A stretch of DNA of 8,170 nucleotides from Duncaniella sp. (GTDB lineage: Bacteria; Bacteroidota; Bacteroidia; Bacteroidales; Muribaculaceae). The stretch is taken from NCBI RefSeq assembly GCF_029054785.1, contig NZ_JAIDEN010000105.1, positions 1 through 8,170 on the forward strand, in the 5' to 3' direction. Numbering within the stretch: the first letter of the stretch is position 1; every line of letters starts with the position of its first letter. A program made the position numbers and the translations under genes. Positions 1-6,817 of the stretch are shown here, piece by piece. The notes below the pieces were generated by a model. It ran no database searches. It worked only from the letters and a program-made list of their open reading frames with translations, and had not been told where the DNA came from.

Positions 1-463
1 TTCTTCTTGCTTGGGGGGCAGCGTTTGCTTTGTATTTTAGTGTGATTCCGGGCCGATGGCTGTTTCCGGGCCGATGGTTTCCGACTCCCGGTCTGTGGTT
101 GTTTCCGTTGCCAACGTTCGGGCGGTGGTCATTTCCATTGCCGATATTGGGTCTGTTGCTGCCGTTATTGGGTCGATTGTTGTTCCCGTTTCCGACTGCC
201 GGGCGACCGTTGTTGTCAGGGCGATTGTTTCCTTTTGACGGAGTTACGTCAGGGCGTCTGTTGGTCGGGCGGGAATTATTCGGACGGGTATTGTGAGAAG
301 AGGAATTTCCTCCGCGGCGATTGTTGCTGTTGTTGCGTTGGTTTGATGTGCGCTCAGTGCGTTTTTCGCGGCTTTCTCTACTTCGGTTCTGGGCTTCGGT
401 GCATGGCATTGATAAAAAGAAGCAGAGCAGAGTGGCTGACAGTGTTTGTAAGAATCTTCTCAT
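1..463 (-). CDS. Secreted Asn/Arg/Pro-rich low-complexity protein, 3' end missing (partial)
   Basis: The reading frame starts at an ATG on the minus strand (463-461) and stays open to the window edge, giving 154 residues without a stop. The first ~25 residues (MRRFLQTLSATLLCFF...) form a basic n-region, a hydrophobic core and a likely signal peptidase I site after TEA (about residue 24). A Cys at ~21 has no good lipobox. The rest is low-complexity: about a quarter Asn, with eleven Arg-Pro pairs in a loose repeat such as NNRPN-GNGN and later GNHRPG. From about residue 139 the text changes (ITLKYKANAAPQ), which suggests a different C-terminal part outside the window. Location is probably periplasm or envelope. 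I do not recognise the family and assign no function. Codon-level repeats make the opposite strand look like an ORF, but the signal peptide supports this strand. The gene lies 126 bp downstream of thiL in the same direction, with a hairpin between them. Confidence 0.72.
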   Translation of the reverse strand, partial: MRRFLQTLSATLLCFFLSMPCTEAQNRSRESREKRTERTSNQRNNSNNRRGGNSSSHNTRPNNSRPTNRRPDVTPSKGNNRPDNNGRPAVGNGNNNRPNNGSNRPNIGNGNDHRPNVGNGNNHRPGVGNHRPGNSHRPGITLKYKANAAPQARR

Positions 464-476
464 TGGTGTAAAAGTT

Positions 477-521
477 AATGGTGAGAATGTCGCTATATTT
501 AGTTAGAACATTCTCACCATT
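477..521 (-). repeat. 14-bp perfect inverted repeat upstream of the partial secreted-protein gene
   Basis: Positions 477-490 (AATGGTGAGAATGT) and 508-521 are exact reverse complements, separated by a 17-base AT-rich loop. On the minus strand the hairpin ends 13 bases before the ATG at 463, so it would lie in the leader of that gene or end the thiL transcript. The stem is only about 36% GC and is followed by AACTTTTAC rather than a real U-tract, so a classical terminator is not convincing. A leader hairpin controlling translation or an operator are alternatives. Confidence 0.6.
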
Positions 522-540
522 TAAAGTTTAGAAGAGGATT

Positions 541-582
541 TTATAATAAAAGTTAAAGCTTCCCGGACTTCATGGTACGGGA
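541..582 (-). terminator. Weak terminator-like hairpin after thiL
   Basis: Reading the minus strand, a 5-bp stem (TCCCG at 582-578 with CGGGA at 565-561, 12-base loop) begins 7 bases after the thiL stop. It is followed by a T-rich but interrupted stretch (CTTTAACTTTTATTATAA). The stem is short and the tail impure, so this is only a candidate end of the sppA-thiL transcript. Confidence 0.2.
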
Positions 583-589
583 TTGAGGA

Positions 590-1645
590 TCAGGCATCCT
601 CTTCCTGGGCTTTTTTGTCGGTCTCAGATGCAGCCAGAGGATTCCAGCCCTGTGCGCGCAGAGGTATTTCAGTGCCGTCGCGGGTGATCATCGCGCATCC
701 AAGCGAAGGCTTGGTGATGTGGCCGATGAGTTTCACGCCGGGCATTTTCTGGATCTGCTCATGATAGTGGAGGGGTACGGTGAACAGAAGTTCATAGTCC
801 TCGCCACCGTTCAGAGCCGCTGTCACGAGATTCATTCCGAGCTCTTCGGCCATGATGGCAGTCTGATAGTCGATCGGGATGCGGTCTTCATAGATGCGGC
901 ATCCTGCATCGCTCTGCTTGCAGATGTGGAGGAGTTCGGAACTGAGGCCGTCACTGATGTCCATCATGGAAGTGGGGACTATTCCAGCTTTGGCAAGTTC
1001 CTCTATGATGTCACGGCGGGCTTCGGGTTTGAGCTGGCGTTCGACGAGATATTCCTTGCCTTCGAACTTCGGAATGAAGTCAGGACGTCCGGCTGAGGCT
1101 GTCTTCTCGCGTTCGAGCAGCTGCAATCCCATGTAGGCAGCGCCAAGGTCGCCTGAGACACAGATGAGATCCGTGTCCTTGGCTCCTGAGCGGCTGACAA
1201 CCTTGTCGGCCGGTGCATCGCCTATGCAGGTGATGGAAATAACGAGTCCCTGACGGGAGGAGGTGGTGTCGCCTCCGACGAGGTCTACGCCATAGATCTG
1301 ACAGGCAAGACGGATGCCGGCAAACAGCTCTTCGATATGCTCGACAGTGAAGCGTTTGGAAATGCCCAGAGAGACGGTGATCTGACGCGGAGTGCCGTTC
1401 ATGGCATAGACATCGGAGAAGTTCACGATGGCTGATTTGTAGCCAAGGTGCTTCAGCGGTACATAGGTCAGGTCGAAATGCACTCCTTCGAGAAGCAGAT
1501 CTGTCGTGACGAGTATGTCTGTGTCATGATTGCGGAGGACTGCGCAGTCATCGCCCACGCCCTTGACGGTCGAGGTATTGACGTTTTCGAGTCCTGCGGT
1601 GAGTCGGTCGATCAGTCCGAATTCGCCGAGTTGTGAGATTTCCAT
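590..1645 (-). CDS. thiL: Thiamine-monophosphate kinase ThiL
   Basis: ThiL phosphorylates thiamine monophosphate with ATP to the cofactor thiamine diphosphate, the last step of thiamine biosynthesis, in the cytosol. The 351-residue product has the family layout of an N-terminal AIRS-type ATP-binding domain and a C-terminal AIRS domain. It shows GEFGLI (7-12), GVGDDCAV (29-36), TTDLLLEGVHF (47-57), the metal-binding SD of NFSDVYAMNG (75-84), VGGDTT (123-128), MDISDGL (228-234) and GGEDYELLFT (280-289). These Asp-rich motifs coordinate Mg2+ and the phosphates. Length is slightly above E. coli ThiL (about 325) because of a short polar C-terminal tail (ASETDKKAQEEDA). The ATG at 1645 puts the GEFGLI motif at the usual distance from the N-terminus. 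It starts 18 bp after the phosphorylase stop and is almost certainly co-transcribed with it. No other thiamine genes are in the window. Confidence 0.96.
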   Translation of the reverse strand: MEISQLGEFGLIDRLTAGLENVNTSTVKGVGDDCAVLRNHDTDILVTTDLLLEGVHFDLTYVPLKHLGYKSAIVNFSDVYAMNGTPRQITVSLGISKRFTVEHIEELFAGIRLACQIYGVDLVGGDTTSSRQGLVISITCIGDAPADKVVSRSGAKDTDLICVSGDLGAAYMGLQLLEREKTASAGRPDFIPKFEGKEYLVERQLKPEARRDIIEELAKAGIVPTSMMDISDGLSSELLHICKQSDAGCRIYEDRIPIDYQTAIMAEELGMNLVTAALNGGEDYELLFTVPLHYHEQIQKMPGVKLIGHITKPSLGCAMITRDGTEIPLRAQGWNPLAASETDKKAQEEDA

Positions 1646-1663
1646 AAGTTCCGACGGTCTTTA

Positions 1664-2476
1664 TTAGAAGCGGTTGACGAGTTCTTTCATGATTTCAAGA
1701 CACTTGGGCTGGGCGATGAGCGCTGCCTGCTGCACTTCTTCATGAGTGGGGACCTGGGTCACGTCTTTGCCGCCAAGGTCGGTGATGACTGAAATGCCGA
1801 ATACTCTCATTCCGGCGTGGTTGGCCACGATTACTTCAGGAACGGTCGACATGCCCACGCAGTCACCGCCGATGATGCGGTAGTATTCATATTCAGCGGG
1901 AGTTTCGAAAGTCGGTCCTGTCACACCTACATACACACCGTGCATGAGGCGGATGTTTTTCTCAGCGGCGATGGCATCGGCGAGGCTGATGAGTTCCTTG
2001 TCATAGGCGTTGGTCATGGCCGGGAAGCGGGTGCCAAGCTCATTGTAGTTTTTGCCGCGGAGGGGATTTTCGGGGAAGAGGTTGATATGGTCGGTGATCA
2101 CCATCACGTCGCCTACGACAAACTCCTTGTTCATGCCGCCTGAGGCGTTGCTGACGAAGAGGGTGTCAACACCGAGAGCCTTGAACACGCGGACAGGGAA
2201 AGTCACCTGTTTCATGTCGTAGCCTTCGTAGTAGTGGAAACGGCCCTGCATGGCGATGACTTTTTTGCCGCCGAGTGTGCCGAAAATCAGGTTGCCGCTA
2301 TGGCCTTCGACGGTAGAGACCGGGAAGTTGGGAATTTCGGAGTAGGGGATGTAAAGTTTGTCGTCCATGTGATCGACGAGAGCGCCAAGGCCAGTTCCGA
2401 GAATTATGGCAGTCTTAGGCATATCGGCCACTTTCGAACGCAGAAAGTCAGCCGTCTGGTTGATTTTTTCTAACAT
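1664..2476 (-). CDS. punA: Purine nucleoside phosphorylase, trimeric (PNP/MTAP) family
   Basis: This enzyme cleaves purine ribo- and deoxyribonucleosides with phosphate to free base and (deoxy)ribose 1-phosphate, for purine salvage in the cytosol. The 270-residue protein matches the trimeric PNP family in length and motifs: GTGLG (27-31, phosphate loop), GHSG (58-61), QGRFHYYEGY (77-86, with phosphate-binding Arg79 and His81), NASGG (110-114), TGPTFETPAE (186-195), MSTVPE (209-214) and THEEV (244-248). By eye, Phe190, Glu191 and Met209 line up with human PNP Phe200, Glu201 and Met219. The residue matching human Asn243, which reads the purine 6-position, is Asp233 (VITDL), as in methylthioadenosine phosphorylases. 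Specificity may therefore extend to 6-aminopurines. The overall motif set favours PNP over MTAP. It lies 57 bp after lpxK and 18 bp before thiL. The symbol punA is a family-level label. Confidence 0.93.
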   Translation of the reverse strand: MLEKINQTADFLRSKVADMPKTAIILGTGLGALVDHMDDKLYIPYSEIPNFPVSTVEGHSGNLIFGTLGGKKVIAMQGRFHYYEGYDMKQVTFPVRVFKALGVDTLFVSNASGGMNKEFVVGDVMVITDHINLFPENPLRGKNYNELGTRFPAMTNAYDKELISLADAIAAEKNIRLMHGVYVGVTGPTFETPAEYEYYRIIGGDCVGMSTVPEVIVANHAGMRVFGISVITDLGGKDVTQVPTHEEVQQAALIAQPKCLEIMKELVNRF

Positions 2477-2533
2477 GTTGGTAAGGTGTATTTTGATGAT
2501 TATTAGATGTCTTTTTTCAGACGATCTTTCAGT

Positions 2534-3631
2534 CTATGACTTAAACAAACGTGAGTCACGGATTGTTTTTTCGATTCCGGCTGTGAATTCCGCATCTCCC
2601 CGTTCGATGAATTCGACTTTGATGGGCACATAGAAGATGGATTTTTTCAGTCTGTGCGGGAAATAGGGGTTGTTGAGGATGCGGACAGCGTCTTTTTCAG
2701 TGGTGACGATGAATTTGTTGTCCGAGGGCAGTTCGTCGAAGAGCCGGCTGATCTCCTCCATGTCGGAGGCAGTGAAGTTGTGGTGGTCGGTGAAGCGTTT
2801 GAGTTTCACTTTGGCCTTGTGGCGACGCAGGAAGCGGGCAAAGGGTTTGGGATTGGCCACTCCGGTGATGACCAGGATAGAGTTGTCGGCCTTCAGACTG
2901 TCGAGAGCCGGGATGTCGGAGGCCTCGTCAGGGAAAATAGGCACCAGGTGGCCGTAGTTGTAACGCGAGAAGTAGAGTTTCTGGAAGGGGAAGAGCTTGA
3001 GGTTTTCTTCAAACAGCCGATAGTGCATCGGTTTCATGTCGGCGGGACATTTCGTCACTACCACGATGTCGGCGCGGTTGAGCGAGCGGGCCGATTCTCT
3101 CAGGCGTCCGTAGGGTAGGATCTTGTCGTTGAACACCGGGCGGTTGTATTCGGTGAGGATCACCGAGACCGATGGCTTGACATAGCGGTGCTGGAAAGCA
3201 TCGTCAAGGATGATCATGTTGAGATCCGGATTGATCTCGCGCATCTGGCGGATACCTTCGGAGCGCTTTTCGCAGACGGCTACGGTGATGTCAGGGCCGA
3301 ATTTGCGGTAGATCTGATAGGACTCGTCGCCGATGTCCTCAGGGCGGGACTGCGGTGAGGCCAGGACGAAGCCCTTGGTTGCACGGCGGTAGCCGCGTGA
3401 GAGCACTCCGATGTTGTATTTGCCAAGCAGTGACTCCACGATGTATTCAACGTGGGGAGTCTTGCCGGTGCCCCCCATCGCGAGGTTGCCGACAACCACG
3501 ATCGGGATGTCAAATTCCTGCTGTTTCAGAATGCCGTAGTCAAACATTTTGTTACGCACCACCATTCCGATCCCATAGAGTTTTGAGATCGGGTAGAGCA
3601 GAAGCATTGAAAGGAGTCTGTTGCGGGCCAC
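2534..3631 (-). CDS. lpxK: Tetraacyldisaccharide 4'-kinase LpxK
   Basis: LpxK transfers phosphate from ATP to the 4' position of tetraacyldisaccharide 1-phosphate, making lipid IVA in lipid A synthesis at the inner face of the inner membrane. The 365-residue product has an N-terminal hydrophobic/amphipathic segment (about 5-25) for membrane association. Then come the Walker A motif GGTGKTP (53-59), LSRGYRR (77-83), GDES (101-104, whose Asp102 probably matches the catalytic Asp), the LDDAFQHR signature (142-149), LPYGRLRE (172-179), DHHNF (282-286) and TTEKD (310-314). The longest frame begins with GTG at 3631. An ATG at 3607 (residue 9) is an alternative, but the GTG start gives the N-terminal length I expect for Bacteroidales LpxK. 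The gene starts 51 bp after sppA stops, in the same frame, and is followed after 57 bp by the phosphorylase. No promoter is visible in either gap. Confidence 0.96.
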   Translation of the reverse strand: MARNRLLSMLLLYPISKLYGIGMVVRNKMFDYGILKQQEFDIPIVVVGNLAMGGTGKTPHVEYIVESLLGKYNIGVLSRGYRRATKGFVLASPQSRPEDIGDESYQIYRKFGPDITVAVCEKRSEGIRQMREINPDLNMIILDDAFQHRYVKPSVSVILTEYNRPVFNDKILPYGRLRESARSLNRADIVVVTKCPADMKPMHYRLFEENLKLFPFQKLYFSRYNYGHLVPIFPDEASDIPALDSLKADNSILVITGVANPKPFARFLRRHKAKVKLKRFTDHHNFTASDMEEISRLFDELPSDNKFIVTTEKDAVRILNNPYFPHRLKKSIFYVPIKVEFIERGDAEFTAGIEKTIRDSRLFKS

Positions 3632-3682
3632 GGATTCTGTTTTTTTGTTTTGACAGGTGGGGGAGAGAATGAATAAATTCGC

Positions 3683-5467
3683 TTAGAGGTTTACTTCGGT
3701 GAAATCCATCCGGCACTGGAGCACCGACATGCCTTTGACACGGTTGATGGTTTCATAGAGACCGGCCATTTCGCCAAGTTCGCTGCGGATCAGAGAGGCT
3801 TTCAGGTCGATGCCGGCTTCGAGAATCATGTCATACCATTTGTTTTTGCTGACAGGATATGAGCTGATTGTGTAGGATTCGACGTTGAGCTGCTTGGCCA
3901 TTGCTGCGATTGCGGCATCAAGGCCTCCGAGTTCGTCGACAAGACCGAGTCTGAGAGCCTCGCTTCCGTCCCATACACGGCCTTCGCCGATGACTTTGAT
4001 TGAGTCCTGGGAAATGCCGCGGCCTTCGGCACAGCGTGAGGTGAAGAGATCATAGCCTCGTTCGACATAGGCCTGCATGGCGCTTTTCTGCATTTCGGTC
4101 ATAGGCTCCATGATTGTCGGGAAGTTGCCGTTGGCGTTTGTCTGAACGATCGAAGTGTTGATTCCGAGCTTGTCTGACATCAGAGTCTGTATGTTGGGGA
4201 TCAGTCCGAAGATGCCGATCGAGCCGGTCAGAGTGACGGGCTGGGCGAAAATCTTGTCGGCCCCGCAGCTGATATAGTAGCCTCCTGAGGCTGCATAGTC
4301 AGCCATAGATACGTAGAACGGATTGCCGGTCAGTTTCTTGTACTGTTCAAGCGCTTCCCAGATCTGTTCGGATGCGAAAGCGCTTCCGCCGGGAGAGTTG
4401 ACATACATGATCAGGCCGTCGATATCGTCATTTTCGGCAAGCTCAAGGATTTCCGGAACCATTTCGGCGGCCACGATGCCGTCGCCTTCGGAGTCGGTGA
4501 TATCACCTGAAGCATAGAGAATGGCGATGTTGGCGCCTTTGCCGTTGCCGACCTTGCCGGTCTCGTTCACTTTGGCATAGCTTGAGGTGGAGATAGTCTC
4601 GATGTCCTTGATTTTGTCGCAACCGGTGAGGTCGGCGATCTTGCGGTCAAATTCGTGGCGGTAGGCGAGACCGTCGACGATCTTCATGTCCGGATATTTT
4701 TTTGCGTCAAGAGTGAAGATGAAGTCATCGGCCCATTTGTTGATGTCGTCGACCGAGACTCCGCGGCCCTCGGCTATGGTAGAGCTTACAGTCTGCCAGA
4801 TGTTGCCGAGGAACAATTCCTGCTGTTCGCGGGCCGGTGCGCTCATGCCGTCGAGGATGTAGGGTTCGACGGCGCTTTTGTAGGTGCCGACTTTGACAAC
4901 CTGGACGTCGACGCCGATCTTATCCAGAAGTTTGTGGAAATAGAGTGAGGTGGATGCGAGGCCGTGGATGTCGACCTGGCCGATCGGGTTGATGAAGATG
5001 CTGTCAGCGGCAGCGGCGGCGATGTAGTAGTCGCCCTGGGTGTACATGTCGCCGTAGGCGTAGATCCACTTTTCCGGGGCGTCCTTCTTGAACTTTCTGA
5101 GGGCTTCGATGATTGCGGATCTCTGGGCCAGTCCGGCAGCAGCGCCGTTGCAGTTGATGACGATACCTTCGATGCGGCTGTCATCGGCAGCTGCGAGGAT
5201 AGAGCCTGTGATGTCTCCGAGTACCTGCATATTCTTGTCGACGCCGTTGATGACTGTCGAGAAATCCAGTTTGGGAGTCCGGTCAAGGATTGGACCGGAG
5301 AGGTCAACGCTAAGTACTGAGTTGCTGTTGACCTTGACGGTGGTTGTGCTGCCTCCGGAAGATGCCATTGCTGCCACAATGACAATAAAGAAGCCGATCA
5401 CGGCAAGGAGAAGCGAGAACCAGATACCGGCAAGTGCGCCGAGGAACGAGATGAAAAAATTCTTCAT
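3683..5467 (-). CDS. sppA: Signal peptide peptidase SppA, long (67K) type
   Basis: SppA is an inner-membrane serine protease that digests cleaved signal peptides, with its active site facing the periplasm. The 594-residue protein has one N-terminal transmembrane anchor (about 6-33) and two tandem peptidase S49 domains, as in the E. coli 67-kDa enzyme (618 residues). The general-base Lys is in the N-terminal domain (VGTYKSAVEP, Lys197) and the nucleophile Ser in the C-terminal domain (NSPGGSAFASE, Ser362). This split Ser/Lys dyad is diagnostic of the long form. Other conserved segments are QGDYYIAAAAADSIFINP (144-161) and ADYAASGGYYISCGADKIFA (389-408), with TGSIGIFG (414-421). The ATG at 5467 is followed directly by the membrane anchor and lies about 30 bases downstream of the predicted transcription start. 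It is the first gene of the leftward four-gene unit. Confidence 0.96.
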   Translation of the reverse strand: MKNFFISFLGALAGIWFSLLLAVIGFFIVIVAAMASSGGSTTTVKVNSNSVLSVDLSGPILDRTPKLDFSTVINGVDKNMQVLGDITGSILAAADDSRIEGIVINCNGAAAGLAQRSAIIEALRKFKKDAPEKWIYAYGDMYTQGDYYIAAAAADSIFINPIGQVDIHGLASTSLYFHKLLDKIGVDVQVVKVGTYKSAVEPYILDGMSAPAREQQELFLGNIWQTVSSTIAEGRGVSVDDINKWADDFIFTLDAKKYPDMKIVDGLAYRHEFDRKIADLTGCDKIKDIETISTSSYAKVNETGKVGNGKGANIAILYASGDITDSEGDGIVAAEMVPEILELAENDDIDGLIMYVNSPGGSAFASEQIWEALEQYKKLTGNPFYVSMADYAASGGYYISCGADKIFAQPVTLTGSIGIFGLIPNIQTLMSDKLGINTSIVQTNANGNFPTIMEPMTEMQKSAMQAYVERGYDLFTSRCAEGRGISQDSIKVIGEGRVWDGSEALRLGLVDELGGLDAAIAAMAKQLNVESYTISSYPVSKNKWYDMILEAGIDLKASLIRSELGEMAGLYETINRVKGMSVLQCRMDFTEVNL

Positions 5468-5505
5468 TTTAGGTGAGGTGATAGAATAATAGCGCTAAAA
5501 CTCTA

Positions 5506-5537
5506 CAAAAGTACGACATCGCCTCGGCAATAACAAA
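5506..5537 (-). promoter_or_regulatory. Bacteroidetes-type promoter for the sppA-lpxK-punA-thiL unit
   Basis: On the minus strand, TTTG (5537-5534) is followed after exactly 20 bases by TACTTTTG (5513-5506). The second is a perfect match to the Bacteroidetes primary-sigma -7 element TAnnTTTG, and the first to its -33 TTTG. The start of transcription would fall near 5499, giving a leader of roughly 30 bases before the sppA ATG at 5467. Confidence 0.75.
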
Positions 5538-5622
5538 TTTTCGGCTATTTAATTAATGTATAGTCGCGTTTATGTCTGCTTTTTCTGTCAGCTTTCTGCC
5601 GTTGCCGGGAGGGAAGAATGAC

Positions 5623-5640
5623 GGATTTTGATGAAAATCC
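5623..5640. repeat. Short perfect inverted repeat in the divergent intergenic region
   Basis: GGATTTT (5623-5629) and AAAATCC (5634-5640) are exact complements around a 4-base GATG loop. It lies about 85 bp upstream of the sppA -33 element and about 165 bp upstream of the regulator promoter. It may be an operator palindrome or may be chance. No T-tract follows on either strand, so a terminator is unlikely. Confidence 0.3.
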
Positions 5641-5741
5641 TGTGTTTGCTCCAAACCGGCTGGAATAGGATTCATTTGGTAAATGGATGGTAAAATTGTG
5701 CCTTGAAATGTTTAAAAATGATACTATTTTAACAAATAAAT

Positions 5742-5757
5742 GTCAAAAATGGTCAAA
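5742..5757 (+). promoter_or_regulatory. Possible regulator-binding direct repeat upstream of the AraC-type gene
   Basis: GTCAAA occurs at 5742-5747 and again at 5752-5757, a spacing of one helical turn, about 50 bp upstream of the regulator -7 element. A related GATCAAA follows at 5813-5819. AraC-family proteins often bind direct repeats near their own promoters, so autoregulation is possible. The motif is short and the region AT-rich, so chance is a real alternative. Confidence 0.2.
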
Positions 5758-5804
5758 TCTGATATCTTTATAACATTTTTATGTTTTATAACCAAAATAA
5801 TGTT

Positions 5805-5812
5805 TATCTTTG
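5805..5812 (+). promoter_or_regulatory. Bacteroidetes -7 promoter element for the AraC-type regulator
   Basis: TATCTTTG is a perfect TAnnTTTG match on the plus strand. No clean TTTG lies at the expected -33 distance (the region around 5780-5787 is T-rich, TTTTTATGTTTT), which could mean weak or activator-dependent transcription. Transcription would begin near 5819, leaving a leader of about 70 bases before the ATG at 5891. Confidence 0.55.
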
Positions 5813-5890
5813 TGATCAAACCTTTAATAAATCCAGCCTGACATAAAGGATTTACCTACCTTATTGTTTATTTTACACAGTGTCAAGACC

Positions 5891-6766
5891 ATGAATAAAA
5901 TCATAACCGAAATCACGCCGCTGTCGGAGAAAGACTGCTTCTATCTCATAGACAGGTATAAAGACCGCTTTACATACCCCATTCATCGCCATGAGGAGTA
6001 TGAGCTGAACTTTGTTTCAAATTGTGATGGCGCGCGTCGGGTGGTCGGCGATTCAATCGAGACACTGGGAATGTATGATCTTGTCCTTATCGGCAACGGA
6101 ATCGAACACGGATGGGAACAACACAGTTGTGTCAGTGATAAGATACGTGAAATAACGATACAATTCTCATCAGATCTTTTCGGCTCATCGTTTCTCGCCA
6201 AAACGCAGCTGTCGAGCATCCGCCGGATGCTTGATCTCAGTTCCAACGGCATTGCCTTCACCGTCGACAGCATCATGAGGGTCTATCATAAACTTGACAA
6301 TCTGACAAAGATCGAGTCGGGCTTCTACCGGATGCTCGAACTGATGTCGATCCTCTATGAACTTGCCGAGGACGGACATTACCGCAAGCTCTCAAGTTCG
6401 TCATTCGCCTCGCTCAAACCGACAGGCGACAGCCGGAGGGTGCAGAAAGTCCAGGACCATATCAACAAACATTATAAGGAAGAGATCCGTCTCAACGATC
6501 TGGCCGACCTTGTCGGGATGACGCCGACAGCATTCAGCCGCTTCTTCAAACTCCGCACAGGCCGCTCGATTTCCGACTATGTCATCGACATACGCCTCGG
6601 TCATGCCTCGCGCCAGCTCGTCGACTCGACCACTTCCGTGGCAGAGATCTGCTATGAGTGCGGTTTCAACAATGTCTCGAACTTCAACCGCATTTTCAAG
6701 AAGAAAAAAGGAAATTCTCCGAAAGTTTTCCGCGAAATCTATCAGCACCATAAAATGCTCGTCTGA
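5891..6766 (+). CDS. AraC-family transcriptional regulator with cupin-like N-terminal domain
   Basis: A cytosolic one-component DNA-binding regulator of 291 residues, the usual AraC-family length. The N-terminal ~165 residues resemble the cupin sensor fold, with HRHEEYELNFV (32-42) as the typical first histidine motif and GNGIEHGW (68-75) as the second. The C-terminal ~105 residues are the double helix-turn-helix domain: LNDLADLVGMTPTAFSRFFK (201-220) as the first HTH, and SVAEICYECGFNNVSNFNRIFKK (249-271) as the second, followed by GNSPKVFR (274-281). I chose the ATG at 5891. The frame can be extended to a TTG at 5864, but those nine residues are not family-like. It is followed after 51 bp by the GH5 lipoprotein gene with no visible promoter, so it probably controls that enzyme, with a sugar or oligosaccharide as a plausible but unseen ligand. 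Target and ligand are inference. Confidence 0.93.
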   Translation: MNKIITEITPLSEKDCFYLIDRYKDRFTYPIHRHEEYELNFVSNCDGARRVVGDSIETLGMYDLVLIGNGIEHGWEQHSCVSDKIREITIQFSSDLFGSSFLAKTQLSSIRRMLDLSSNGIAFTVDSIMRVYHKLDNLTKIESGFYRMLELMSILYELAEDGHYRKLSSSSFASLKPTGDSRRVQKVQDHINKHYKEEIRLNDLADLVGMTPTAFSRFFKLRTGRSISDYVIDIRLGHASRQLVDSTTSVAEICYECGFNNVSNFNRIFKKKKGNSPKVFREIYQHHKMLV

Positions 6767-6817
6767 TATTTCGCCACGATATAGCTCCACGAACTAAAAT
6801 CAGAATCCGATTCAAGC

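Larger units (their letters stand above)
5468..5890. other. Divergent intergenic region between sppA and the AraC-type regulator
   Basis: These 423 bases hold no credible coding region. They contain the sppA promoter on the minus strand and a regulator promoter on the plus strand (separate entries). Between them lie a small perfect hairpin (5623-5640) and a direct repeat (5742-5757). The segment 5695-5890 is distinctly AT-rich. A plus-strand frame that opens with TTG at 5864 merely extends the regulator upstream. Confidence 0.7.

Noticed and set aside
30..296. Plus-strand frame with GRWLFP/LPLP-like repeats
   Set aside because: It is the mirror of the repetitive minus-strand gene at 1-463, which has a proper signal peptide and stays open to the edge. 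The repeats are the antisense reading of Asn/Arg/Pro codons.
2654..3118. 154-codon plus-strand frame opposite lpxK
   Set aside because: It lies wholly inside lpxK, whose motifs are unambiguous. The antisense product is Val/Glu/Gly-rich with no recognisable domain.
4843..5385. 180-codon minus-strand frame within sppA
   Set aside because: It is an alternative frame of sppA with a Ser/Thr/Pro/Arg-rich product typical of out-of-frame reading of a GC-rich gene. The sppA frame carries the full catalytic dyad.
5864..5890. N-terminal extension of the AraC-type regulator from a TTG
   Set aside because: The nine extra residues are not family-like, and the ATG at 5891 gives a normal-length protein.
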